20,204 nucleotides of DNA from Chloroflexota bacterium (GTDB lineage Bacteria; Chloroflexota; Dehalococcoidia; Lucifugimonadales; Australimonadaceae): assembly GCA_026713505.1 (NCBI GenBank), contig JAPOOH010000130.1:1-20204 (forward strand). Reading direction: 5' to 3'. The notes beneath the pieces were generated by a model. It had not been told where the DNA came from. It saw nothing but the letters and a program-made list of their open reading frames with translations, and made no database searches. The stretch's first letter is position 1. Every line of letters begins with the position of its first letter. Made by a program: the position numbers and the translations under genes. Below are positions 7,529-13,505 of this stretch, piece by piece.

Positions 7529-7615
7529 GTAACAGGGCAAACAAGCGGACGAGGGATCTCAGGAGCAAGACAACACCAACAGTCCAAACCAGGACCAGGC
7601 AAAGGGGTAACGGTT

Positions 7616-8707
7616 ATGACAATGGAACTTTTCGGCAACGAGCACAAGGCGGACATTGACGGCATCGCGCGCGTCAAGGTCATCGGCGTCGGCGGCGGAG
7701 GGTGTAACGCCGTTAACCGGATGTACCGCGAGCGCGTACCGCACGTCGAGTACCTCGCCGTCAACACGGACGCACAGCACCTCGTGCGTCTCGACGTCCC
7801 GGTCAAGATTCGTATCGGCGACACGATCACCCGGGGCCTCGGCGTCGGAGGCGACCCCGAGATCGGTCGCACCGCTGCCGAAGAGTCCCGCGAGGAGATC
7901 TACGAATCGGTCCGTGGCGCGGACATGCTGTTCATCGCCAGCGGCATGGGCGGCGGCACCGGCACGGGCGCAGCTCCCGTCGTTGCGGAGGTCGCCAGGG
8001 AGACCGGCGCGCTCACCATCGCCGTCGTGACCAAGCCTTTCCGTTTCGAGGGCCGCAGGCGCGGCAAGAACGCCGATGATGGACTGGCGCGTCTCCGGGA
8101 GGCCGTCGATACACTCATCGTCGTTCCGAATGACCGCTTGGGCGCCATGTGCGACGAAGACCTCTCCGCTGAAGACGCCTTCAAGCTCGCAGACGACGTG
8201 CTGAGGCTCGGCGTCAAGTCCATTGCAGAGCTCGTGACCGTCCCCGGCGAGATCAACCTGGACTTCGCCGACGTGAAGACCATCATGAGCGGAGCGGGCC
8301 CGGCGTGGATGTCCATCGGCTCCGCCCACGGCGACAACCGGTCGGTCGAAGCCGCAAAGAGCGCTATCCACAGCCCCATGTTGGACGTCAACATCGAGGG
8401 CGCCCGAGGCGTTCTCCTCAACATCACCGGCGGCCCCAACATGACCCTCAAGGAAGTGCAGCGAGCCGCCGACGTCATCGCCAACTCCGTGGACCCCGAC
8501 GCCAACATCATCTTCGGCATGGTCACCGACCCCAAGATGGAGGACGAGATGTGCGTGACGATCATCGCCACCGGCCTCCCCAGCATCGAGCAGATGAGCC
8601 TCAACGACGACGGCATCGCCGAGTTCCTCCGCCGCGCCATCAGCGACGAGACCGACTTCGACCTGCCGCCGTTCCTCCGCCCCAGCAACCGTCAGGCGAC
8701 GGCCTGA
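7616..8707 (+). CDS. ftsZ: Cell division protein FtsZ
   Basis: 363 residues of the tubulin-like GTPase that forms the division ring. The GTP-binding signature GGGTGTG is at 112-118, the N-terminal glycine loop GVGGGGCNAVNRM at 24-36, and the T7 synergy loop NLDFADV at 214-220 keeps both catalytic aspartates (216 and 219). The conserved C-terminal peptide is recognisable as FDLPPFLRPSNR, ending a few residues before the stop. The globular core ends near IIATGL (316-321), leaving only about 25 residues of linker, against 50 or more in many bacteria. The ATG at 7616 has AAAGGGG about 9 nt upstream; the reading frame stays open upstream into ftsA, but nothing there resembles FtsZ. A hairpin about 100 nt downstream may end the operon. 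Confidence 0.96.
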   Translation: MTMELFGNEHKADIDGIARVKVIGVGGGGCNAVNRMYRERVPHVEYLAVNTDAQHLVRLDVPVKIRIGDTITRGLGVGGDPEIGRTAAEESREEIYESVRGADMLFIASGMGGGTGTGAAPVVAEVARETGALTIAVVTKPFRFEGRRRGKNADDGLARLREAVDTLIVVPNDRLGAMCDEDLSAEDAFKLADDVLRLGVKSIAELVTVPGEINLDFADVKTIMSGAGPAWMSIGSAHGDNRSVEAAKSAIHSPMLDVNIEGARGVLLNITGGPNMTLKEVQRAADVIANSVDPDANIIFGMVTDPKMEDEMCVTIIATGLPSIEQMSLNDDGIAEFLRRAISDETDFDLPPFLRPSNRQATA

Positions 8708-8762
8708 GGGCACCCGTAAGCAACAACCGAACTCCGCCGCCTGTCCCCCACGACGGCGGAGC

Positions 8763-8792
8763 GCGGAGCAGGTTTCCCCAGGCCCGCTCCGC
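8763..8792 (+). terminator. Hairpin after ftsZ (first of two)
   Basis: GCGGAGC (8763-8769) pairs with GCTCCGC (8786-8792) around a 16-nt loop. The octamer GCAGGTTT occurs both in the loop start (8768-8775) and just after the stem (8791-8798). There is no T-run, so a role in termination alone is uncertain. Confidence 0.3.
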
Positions 8793-8807
8793 AGGTTTGG
8801 CGATCAA

Positions 8808-8836
8808 GCCCCCCGTGAGGCTCTCCTCCGGGGGGC
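8808..8836 (+). terminator. Strong GC hairpin ending the rsmH-ftsA-ftsZ operon
   Basis: GCCCCCCG (8808-8815) pairs with CGGGGGGC (8829-8836). Inside it, GAGG and CCTC (8817-8820 and 8825-8828) pair around a CTCT loop, giving about 12 bp with one bulge. Only a weak CTTCGCT tail follows, so it may act as a pause, a processing barrier or a Rho-assisted terminator. Confidence 0.55.
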
Positions 8837-8931
8837 CTTCGCTATGCATGCGCTGACGCCGCATTAACACCACATCTCGCGCCATCCCGCCCCAATCCCA
8901 CTGTAACTGGTAGAATCCCTGAAATTGCCTA

Positions 8932-8960
8932 TTGACTTTCTGTGCGCGTTGCAAAACAAT
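8932..8960 (+). promoter_or_regulatory. Candidate nrdR promoter
   Basis: TTGACT (8932-8937), exactly 17 bp, then AACAAT (8955-8960); these match five of six and four of six consensus positions. The predicted start near 8967 leaves a leader of about 125 nt containing the short frame at 9052-9105. Confidence 0.5.
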
Positions 8961-9009
8961 ACCTGCCGTCAGTCAAAAGGGCTTTATCTGGTAGCCCGCG
9001 CACCTTAAA

Positions 9010-9025
9010 ATCCCCTATATTGTTG
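9010..9025 (+). promoter_or_regulatory. Half-conserved NrdR-box-like site
   Basis: The right half, TATATTGT (9016-9023), matches the right half of the known NrdR box (ACACWATATATWGTGT); the left half does not. NrdR normally binds two boxes one to three turns apart and I find only one, so autoregulation is only a possibility. Confidence 0.2.
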
Positions 9026-9051
9026 CCCAAGGCATGAGTGGAGTCCTCGCC

Positions 9052-9105
9052 ATGAGAGACTCTCACACGATTTCAGTCGCGGAGCCCAGGGATGCACTGT
9101 CCTAA
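9052..9105 (+). CDS. Possible 17-codon leader ORF overlapping the nrdR start
   Basis: This ATG frame encodes MRDSHTISVAEPRDALS and is preceded by TGGAG (9039-9043) at a spacing of 8 nt. It stops 14 nt inside nrdR in another frame, so ribosomes finishing it would be near the nrdR ATG at 9092. It could couple translation, or be chance; the sequence alone cannot decide. Confidence 0.2.
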   Translation: MRDSHTISVAEPRDALS

Positions 9106-9676
9106 CTGCGGAGACCCTAACACCCGGGTGACTGATTCCCGGGACACCGGCCAGGACATCCGCCGGCGCAGGGAATGCGTCCGGTGTGGGGTGCGCTTCA
9201 CCACCTACGAACGCATCCAGCACGCCACGTTGCAGGTCATCAAGCGCGATGGCCGTCGCGACGAGTTTGACAAGCAGAAACTCCTCCGCAGCGTCCGCCT
9301 CGCCTGCACCAAGCGGCCTCTCCCCAGCGGTGCTTTGGAGAAGCTCGTCGACGAGATAGAGAACGACCTTCAGTACCTCGGTAAAGCCGAGGTTCCCGCC
9401 TCGGTCATCGGTGACAGGACACTCGACAAGCTGCGCCTTATCGACCCCGTTGCCTACATCCGCTACGCCAGTGTCTATCGCGACTACAGCACGCTGGACG
9501 GGTTCGTCGAAGAGATTCGCCAGTTGCAGGTCGCCGACTCTTCCGTCGCCGACTCGGACGTGAGTCAGCTCTCCCTCATCCCCAACGAGTACGCGGTGCC
9601 TGTCAAGCGCACCGGACGCCGGGGCCGCAGGCCGAGCATGACGCAGCCACTGGACGGCAGCCCCGCGCGCAGCTGA
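9092..9676 (+). CDS. nrdR: Transcriptional repressor NrdR (ribonucleotide reductase regulator)
   Basis: 194 residues. An N-terminal zinc ribbon uses Cys3, Cys6, Cys29 and Cys32 (CPNC and CVRC), with the family's basic stretch IRRRREC before the second pair and RFTTYE after it. An ATP-cone domain follows (about 46-136), including VIKRDGRRDEFDKQKL and DPVAYIRYASVYRDY. NrdR senses ATP/dATP and represses ribonucleotide reductase genes through NrdR boxes. Most NrdR proteins are 150-165 residues; this one has about 40 extra C-terminal residues with a basic GRRGRRP patch. GGAG at 9081-9084 supports the ATG. It follows the division genes but has its own promoter region. No ribonucleotide reductase gene is in the window. 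Confidence 0.95.
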   Translation: MHCPNCGDPNTRVTDSRDTGQDIRRRRECVRCGVRFTTYERIQHATLQVIKRDGRRDEFDKQKLLRSVRLACTKRPLPSGALEKLVDEIENDLQYLGKAEVPASVIGDRTLDKLRLIDPVAYIRYASVYRDYSTLDGFVEEIRQLQVADSSVADSDVSQLSLIPNEYAVPVKRTGRRGRRPSMTQPLDGSPARS

Positions 9677-9712
9677 TCCACCTTCCTTGGACGGCATATC
9701 CAGGCTTATGTG

Positions 9713-9732
9713 CCCCGGCCCTCGGGCCGGGG
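9713..9732. terminator. Perfect GC hairpin after nrdR
   Basis: CCCCGGCC (9713-9720) and GGCCGGGG (9725-9732) form an 8-bp stem with a CTCG loop, 36 nt past the nrdR stop. No T-run follows. It may terminate nrdR or belong to a dispersed palindromic repeat. Confidence 0.4.
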
Positions 9733-9817
9733 TGACCGGAAGTGCGCTCTCCCCTGCGCTCTTCCACGTCTCCCTCCTCCGCAGGCCCCTCTCGACGCGC
9801 CACGGGAGTGGGCCATC

Positions 9818-9848
9818 GGGCCCCGTTGGGAATCTTCCCGCGGGGCCC
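9818..9848. terminator. Two-part hairpin just upstream of the pdxA -10 element
   Basis: GGGCCCCG (9818-9825) pairs with CGGGGCCC (9841-9848); inside, GGGAA (9828-9832) pairs with TTCCC (9835-9839). The short tail CCTGTTT follows. The right arm occupies the place where a -35 element for the TATAAT at 9865 would lie, so it may also affect pdxA initiation. Confidence 0.45.
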
Positions 9849-9864
9849 GCCCTGTTTAAGCCGC

Positions 9865-9870
9865 TATAAT
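9865..9870 (+). promoter_or_regulatory. Consensus -10 element of pdxA
   Basis: A perfect TATAAT ends 33 nt before the pdxA ATG, predicting a leader of roughly 27 nt. No recognisable -35 precedes it, and I see no Shine-Dalgarno before the ATG. Confidence 0.5.
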
Positions 9871-9903
9871 CCTTGCCATCCCTCCCGCACACGGACACAC
9901 ACT

Positions 9904-10923
9904 ATGAATGAAAGCCCGCGAATCGCGATAACCCTCGGCGACCCCACCGGCATCGGGCCGGAGGTTGTCGCCAAGGCACTCTCCCAACCCGGTCTCGCAG
10001 AGGACGCCGCCCTGTTCGTGGTCGGCGCTCCCGGTGTTCTGGACCGGGCGCTCGACCTTGTCGGAAGCGGCCTGCGCGCCCGGAGCGTCGACGACACCTC
10101 GGACGCTCCATCGCCGGGACTCGTGAACGTCATCTCTCCGAATGAAGACGATGGGCTGGCCGCCCTGCCCTACGGGCAGACCTCCCCGCGCGCCGGAGCA
10201 GCGGCGGTCGAGTGGGCTTCTGCCGCTGCCCGCCTTGCGATGGAGGGCGCGGTGGACGCCATCGCGACTGCTCCCATCAGCAAGGAGGCTGTCCGGCTCG
10301 CCGGCCACGAGGACTTCGGTCACCAGGAGATCTACCAGCACCTCGCCGGCGTTCCCCGCGTCCTCACCATGCTCCTCACGAACGGGCTCAACGTTGTGCA
10401 CCTCACAACGCACCACCCACTCCGGGACGCGGCCATCCATGTAACGCGGGAGCGGGTGCTGGAGGCGCTGCGCCTCACTCACGGATTCTTCACCGCGCAC
10501 GGCGTGCCTGACCCGCGCATCGGCGTCGCTGCGCTGAACCCCCACGGAGGCGAGGCCGGCCTCATCGGCTCGGAGGAGATCGAAGAGATTCGCCCCGCCG
10601 TCCAGGACGCCAACGCCGAAGGCATCGACGCCACAGGCCCCGTTCCGGCAGACTCCATCTTCGGCCAGGCCATAGAGGGCAGGTACGACGCCGTACTCGC
10701 CATGTACCACGACCAGGGGCACATCGCCGTCAAGGTGCACGACTGGGCAGCGAGCATCACGCTCAACATAGGTCTTCCGTTCCTGCGCACCTCCGTCGAC
10801 CACGGCACCGCGTTCGACATCGCAGGCAAGGGAATAGCGGACCCAACGGGCATGATCGAGGCCATCCGCTACGCCGCGGAGGTCTCCCGCACCGGGCGCC
10901 TGCCCTCGCCGCGTCAGGCGTAG
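9904..10923 (+). CDS. pdxA: 4-hydroxythreonine-4-phosphate dehydrogenase PdxA
   Basis: 339 residues, near the usual 330. The N-terminal ITLGDPTGIGPEVVAKAL (9-26) is the family signature. Three histidines that bind the divalent metal in PdxA are in place: TTHHPLRDA (His170), LNPHGGEAG (His214) and MYHDQGH (His269). Known role: NAD-dependent oxidation of 4-phosphohydroxy-L-threonine in the DXP-dependent route to vitamin B6, in the cytoplasm. The close relative PdxA2 acts on 4-phospho-D-threonate or erythronate; without neighbouring kinase genes I keep the pdxA call, but with that reservation. The ATG at 9904 starts exactly at the conserved N-terminus, although the frame is open further upstream through hairpin DNA. 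It appears to be a single-gene unit with its own -10 element. Confidence 0.88.
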   Translation: MNESPRIAITLGDPTGIGPEVVAKALSQPGLAEDAALFVVGAPGVLDRALDLVGSGLRARSVDDTSDAPSPGLVNVISPNEDDGLAALPYGQTSPRAGAAAVEWASAAARLAMEGAVDAIATAPISKEAVRLAGHEDFGHQEIYQHLAGVPRVLTMLLTNGLNVVHLTTHHPLRDAAIHVTRERVLEALRLTHGFFTAHGVPDPRIGVAALNPHGGEAGLIGSEEIEEIRPAVQDANAEGIDATGPVPADSIFGQAIEGRYDAVLAMYHDQGHIAVKVHDWAASITLNIGLPFLRTSVDHGTAFDIAGKGIADPTGMIEAIRYAAEVSRTGRLPSPRQA

Positions 10924-10963
10924 CCACTCCGCCTGCAAGCTCCTCCTCACTCATCCTCGGTGC

Positions 10964-10969
10964 TATACT
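10964..10969 (+). promoter_or_regulatory. Candidate -10 element of proC-yggT
   Basis: TATACT, one mismatch from consensus, 41 nt after the pdxA stop and 59 nt before the proC ATG. The predicted start near 10976 is immediately before the palindrome at 10978-11003. No clear -35 is present. Confidence 0.4.
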
Positions 10970-10977
10970 CTCCGCAC

Positions 10978-11003
10978 GCGCCGGCACGAAATTTCGCTGG
11001 CGC
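10978..11003. promoter_or_regulatory. Palindrome at the 5' end of the proC transcript
   Basis: The centre CGAAATTTCG (10987-10996) is a perfect 10-bp palindrome, flanked by GCGCC (10978-10982) and GGCGC (10999-11003). Lying directly after the predicted start site, it could be an operator or an RNA hairpin in the leader. Confidence 0.35.
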
Positions 11004-11028
11004 TTCGTTGTACGGAGGGGTAGTCCTC

Positions 11029-11835
11029 ATGCGAGTCGGGTTCGCAGGCGGCGGCGTCATGGCCGAGGCGATGTTCAGCAGAGCGATCGCTTCCGGGCTG
11101 TGCGCCGTGAGCGACGTCAGCGTCGGCGAGCCGGTTCCCACCCGCCGCGACGACCTCGCGGAGCGCTACGCCATCGCGGTCCACGCGGACAACGCGCCGG
11201 CGGTCAGGGGAGCGGAGATCGTCGTTATCGCGGTCAAGCCTCAACACGTCGGTCACGTCTACCACGACCTCCACGGCGCGCTCGACGCAGACCAGACCGT
11301 GCTCTCCATCGCCGCGGGAGTGACGATACGGTCGCTCTCCGAGGGCCTGGGGCACGAGCGCATCGTCCGAGTGATGCCCAACACTCCCGCCCAGATCGGC
11401 GCAGGCATCTCCGTCTGGACGGCGACGCCCACGGTGCCGGACGCCGCGCGGGACGCTGCCGCATCGCTCCTCGCAACCCTGGGGCGCGAGTGGCGCGTCG
11501 ACAGCGAGGACTACCTGGACATGGCGACCGCCGTCTCCGGCAGTGGCCCCGCATACGTCTTCGCGTTCATCGAGGCGCTCACCGAGGCCGGCGTGTTTGT
11601 AGGCATGCCGCGCGACATGGCCCAGACGCTCGCCATAGAGACGGCGCTCGGCTCAGCCCGGCTCGCCAGCGAGTCCGGCGAATCGCCGGCCATCCTGCGG
11701 GAACGGGTCACGTCCCCCGGCGGCACTACGGCGGCAGCGCTGCGCGAGATGGAGCGCAGGGGATTCAAGAGCGCCCTCATCGAGGGAGTGTCCGCCGCAT
11801 TCCGCCGCTCACAGGAGCTCGGAGGCAAGCGGTGA
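11029..11835 (+). CDS. proC: Pyrroline-5-carboxylate reductase ProC
   Basis: 268 residues, the normal ProC length. The N-terminal Rossmann loop is VGFAGGGVMAEAM (3-15), followed by IVVIAVKPQ in the dinucleotide domain. VMPNTPAQIGAG, VSGSGPAYVFAFIEAL and ERVTSPGGTTAAAL are the ProC signatures of the substrate and dimerisation region. It performs the last step of proline synthesis, NAD(P)H-dependent reduction of 1-pyrroline-5-carboxylate. The ATG at 11029 is chosen over an upstream in-frame start because GGAGGGG (11014-11020) lies eight bases before it and the Rossmann strand follows at once. Its stop overlaps the GTG of the yggT-like gene by 4 nt; proC-yggT pairing is common in bacteria. Confidence 0.95.
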   Translation: MRVGFAGGGVMAEAMFSRAIASGLCAVSDVSVGEPVPTRRDDLAERYAIAVHADNAPAVRGAEIVVIAVKPQHVGHVYHDLHGALDADQTVLSIAAGVTIRSLSEGLGHERIVRVMPNTPAQIGAGISVWTATPTVPDAARDAAASLLATLGREWRVDSEDYLDMATAVSGSGPAYVFAFIEALTEAGVFVGMPRDMAQTLAIETALGSARLASESGESPAILRERVTSPGGTTAAALREMERRGFKSALIEGVSAAFRRSQELGGKR

Positions 11836-12089
11836 AAGCCTTCTCCCTCTTCATCATCCAGATCCTTCTGCTGGCGATACTCGCTCACGCCCTCCTCTCC
11901 TGGCTCGTGATTGCGGGCGTCAGGAACGAGACCCTTCTCCGCCTCTACCAGAGCGTAGGCATGATGCTGGACCCGCTCTACCGGCCCCTGCGGCGGGTCA
12001 TCCCTTCTGTGGGGATGCTTGACCTCACTCCCCTCGCGGCCATCATCCTGCTTGTCGTCCTTCGCGAACTCATCCTCAGCCTCGGCTGA
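11832..12089 (+). CDS. yggT: YggT family membrane protein
   Basis: 85 residues starting with GTG in a GTGA overlap with the proC stop, preceded by GGAGG (11821-11825). Helix 1 is FSLFIIQILLLAILAHALLSWLV (about 4-26). Then comes the YggT signature DPLYRPLRRVIPSVGMLDLTP (about 47-67), and a second helix PLAAIILLVVLRELIL (67-82). Many YggT proteins have two copies of this unit; this is the single-unit form common outside Proteobacteria. The family is linked to cell shape, osmotic response or chloroplast division factors, but its biochemical role is not firmly known. Translational coupling to proC is likely. Confidence 0.88.
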   Translation: MKAFSLFIIQILLLAILAHALLSWLVIAGVRNETLLRLYQSVGMMLDPLYRPLRRVIPSVGMLDLTPLAAIILLVVLRELILSLG

Positions 12090-12207
12090 GACGCTGACCC
12101 ACCGCTCACCTCCTCCATCGTTCCTGTGCCTCAGCGCAGGCGGGAACCTCGTGTGGGGTGAGAAGGAACAACCTACTCCGTGCACCGCACATCAGACGCC
12201 CCGCGTC

Positions 12208-12213
12208 TATAAT
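12208..12213 (+). promoter_or_regulatory. Consensus -10 element immediately before degV
   Basis: A perfect TATAAT ends only 11 nt before the degV ATG at 12225, so transcription would start within about 5 nt of the start codon. No Shine-Dalgarno is visible. This is the layout of a leaderless or nearly leaderless mRNA. Confidence 0.55.
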
Positions 12214-12224
12214 GCCGTCCACTC

Positions 12225-13079
12225 ATGCCCACAGCCGTCGTCTCCGATTCCAACGTATCCCTTCCTACGGACGTCACGCACGGCCTGCCGGTCTTCTTTG
12301 CACCGCTGGAGGTCCGCATCGGCGGACAGGTCTACGCCGACGGCGTGGACATCGCCCCCGGGGATTTCTACGAACTCCTGAGGTCGAGCGCGGAGCTTCC
12401 GACCACTGCAGCCCCCTCCCCTGGCGCGTTCCTCGATGCCATCATCCGGGCGGGCGAGGGCGCCGACGAGGTCGTCTGCTTGACCATCTCCGCCGACCTG
12501 AGCGCCGCGCACAATGCCGCGGCGGAAGCCGTCCGGCTCGCCGAAACGCAACTCCCCCACCTGCGCGTGTCGCTGGTGGACTCGCGTAGCGCGGGGGCGG
12601 CACAGGGCCTCATCGCGCTCGAGGCCGCGCGGCTGGCGGCCTCCGGCGCATCGACGAGCGACGTGCTCGCCCGCATGGACCGGCGCATCGGCGACACCCA
12701 ATTCATCGGCTACCTGGACACGCTCTACTACCTCTGGCGCGGCGGTCGCGTCCCCCGGCTCTTCATGTGGATGGGCAGCGTCCTCAAGATGAAGCCTATC
12801 CTCCAACTCTCCGCCGGACGCATCGGCATGGTGGAGCGGCCCCGAACCGAGGCGAAGGCGCTGGCGCGACTGACCGCTATCGCCGCAGAGCGCACCGGGG
12901 GCCGCCCCACGCGCGTCGCCGTCATGCACGCCTCTGAGCCGGGGAAGGCGGAGATGCTCGCGGAACGGCTGCGGTCCCATCTGCAGATCGAGGAGCTCTT
13001 CATCACAGAGTTCACTCCCGCTATCGGCGCCCACACGGGACCCGGCCTCGTCGGCTGCGCCTTCCACCCCGTCGACTGA
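12225..13079 (+). CDS. DegV family (fatty-acid-binding) protein
   Basis: 284 residues, the family length. VVSDSNVSLPTD (5-16) corresponds to the N-terminal D(S/T) motif; PLEVRIGGQVYADGVDI (27-43) and LPTTAAPSPGAFLDAI (59-74) carry the second conserved serine/threonine region (usually PTTSQPSP). VCLTISADLSAAHNAA and LYYLWRGGRVPR are also typical. DegV proteins bind a fatty acid chain; in Firmicutes the related FakB subunits hold fatty acids for phosphorylation by FakA. No FakA-like kinase gene is in this window, so the role here is open. The gene looks monocistronic: a consensus -10 is placed directly before the ATG and a T-tailed hairpin follows the stop. Confidence 0.9.
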   Translation: MPTAVVSDSNVSLPTDVTHGLPVFFAPLEVRIGGQVYADGVDIAPGDFYELLRSSAELPTTAAPSPGAFLDAIIRAGEGADEVVCLTISADLSAAHNAAAEAVRLAETQLPHLRVSLVDSRSAGAAQGLIALEAARLAASGASTSDVLARMDRRIGDTQFIGYLDTLYYLWRGGRVPRLFMWMGSVLKMKPILQLSAGRIGMVERPRTEAKALARLTAIAAERTGGRPTRVAVMHASEPGKAEMLAERLRSHLQIEELFITEFTPAIGAHTGPGLVGCAFHPVD

Positions 13080-13134
13080 GCCATCCACGCGTCGTTGTGC
13101 TGCGCGCTTCATGTGAGGCGAGCCCTGCTGCCAG

Positions 13135-13167
13135 GCGGCCGCACCTCGGCCCAGGGCCGCGTTTTTT
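13135..13167 (+). terminator. Intrinsic terminator of degV
   Basis: GCGGCC (13135-13140) can pair with GGCCGC (13155-13160), or a tighter CGGCC-CAG-GGCCG hairpin can form at 13147-13159. Either is followed at once by six T residues (13162-13167). It lies about 55 nt past the degV stop and is the most canonical terminator in the window. Confidence 0.75.
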
Positions 13168-13175
13168 CTTGAAAC

Positions 13176-13320
13176 TGTCGGATCCTGCCGGGTCCGGGCG
13201 GGGATCCACTCGTAAACCTGCCCTTCGCACCCGACAATACGGCCCCGTTTTCCGACAACTGATCCGACACAATGCGACAGCCATGCGACAAAATGCGACA
13301 AAATACGACAGTTTCCGACA
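13176..13320. repeat. 145-bp segment with helically phased CGACA repeats and 7-bp terminal inverted repeats
   Basis: CGACA begins at 13232, 13253, 13265, 13275, 13286, 13296, 13306 and 13316. The steps are 21, 12, 10, 11, 10, 10 and 10 bp, so the first and last are 84 bp apart, eight turns of 10.5 bp, with one turn vacant. The fullest unit is ATGCGACA, present three times. At the left edge an inverted copy reads TGTCGGATC (13176-13184), the exact complement of GATCCGACA (13261-13269). The outermost TGTCGGA (13176-13182) and TCCGACA (13314-13320) are inverted repeats. The array is more AT-rich than its flanks. It may be an operator array or the relic of a transposon end; no transposase gene is nearby. 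Confidence 0.75.
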
Positions 13321-13344
13321 GCGCCCCGCCGGTGCATGGGAGCA

Positions 13345-13359
13345 GTGCCCCCGGGGCAC
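13345..13359. promoter_or_regulatory. 15-bp perfect palindrome upstream of pepA
   Basis: GTGCCCC-C-GGGGCAC, 147 nt before the pepA ATG and 25 nt right of the CGACA array. It could be an operator or a bidirectional hairpin. No T-run follows. Confidence 0.35.
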
Positions 13360-13505
13360 CGAAGACAGCGTAAGCGAACCTTCGTCGACCGCGAAAGAGG
13401 CGCGTCTCGCGACTACGGCGGAAGCGGACCACCGCAGATGAGACCGGAACCCCGCCCTCTCCTGTGGTACGCTAGCGCCACTCCCACCAAGTGAGGCAGC
13501 GAGAC

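Larger units (their letters stand above)
8708..9091. other. 384-nt spacer between ftsZ and nrdR
   Basis: The first half carries two hairpins (8763-8792 and 8808-8836) that fit an operon end. The second half is AT-richer and holds a near-consensus promoter (8932-8960), a half-conserved NrdR-type site (9010-9025), a GAGAG/CTCTC palindrome (9053-9063) and a 17-codon leader frame. I see no other gene. Confidence 0.6.
13080..13505. other. 426-nt spacer between degV and pepA with a repeat array
   Basis: Left to right it holds the degV terminator, a 145-bp segment bounded by TGTCGGA and TCCGACA with eight CGACA copies, a 15-bp palindrome (13345-13359) and a GC-rich stretch with a weak -10 (TACGCT, 13468-13473) before pepA. 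No reading frame here looks coding: the main repeat period is about 10.5 bp, not a multiple of three. Confidence 0.65.

Noticed and set aside
7424..7615. In-frame N-terminal extension of FtsZ starting inside ftsA
   Set aside because: The 64 extra residues are not FtsZ-like, overlap the end of ftsA, and a good ribosome-binding site precedes the ATG at 7616.
13232..13320. CRISPR array as an explanation of the CGACA repeats
   Set aside because: The unit is 10-11 bp with no spacers of 25 bp or more, and there are no cas genes.
13232..13320. Replication origin with DnaA boxes
   Set aside because: The repeats do not resemble TTATCCACA-type boxes, and neither dnaA nor dnaN is nearby.
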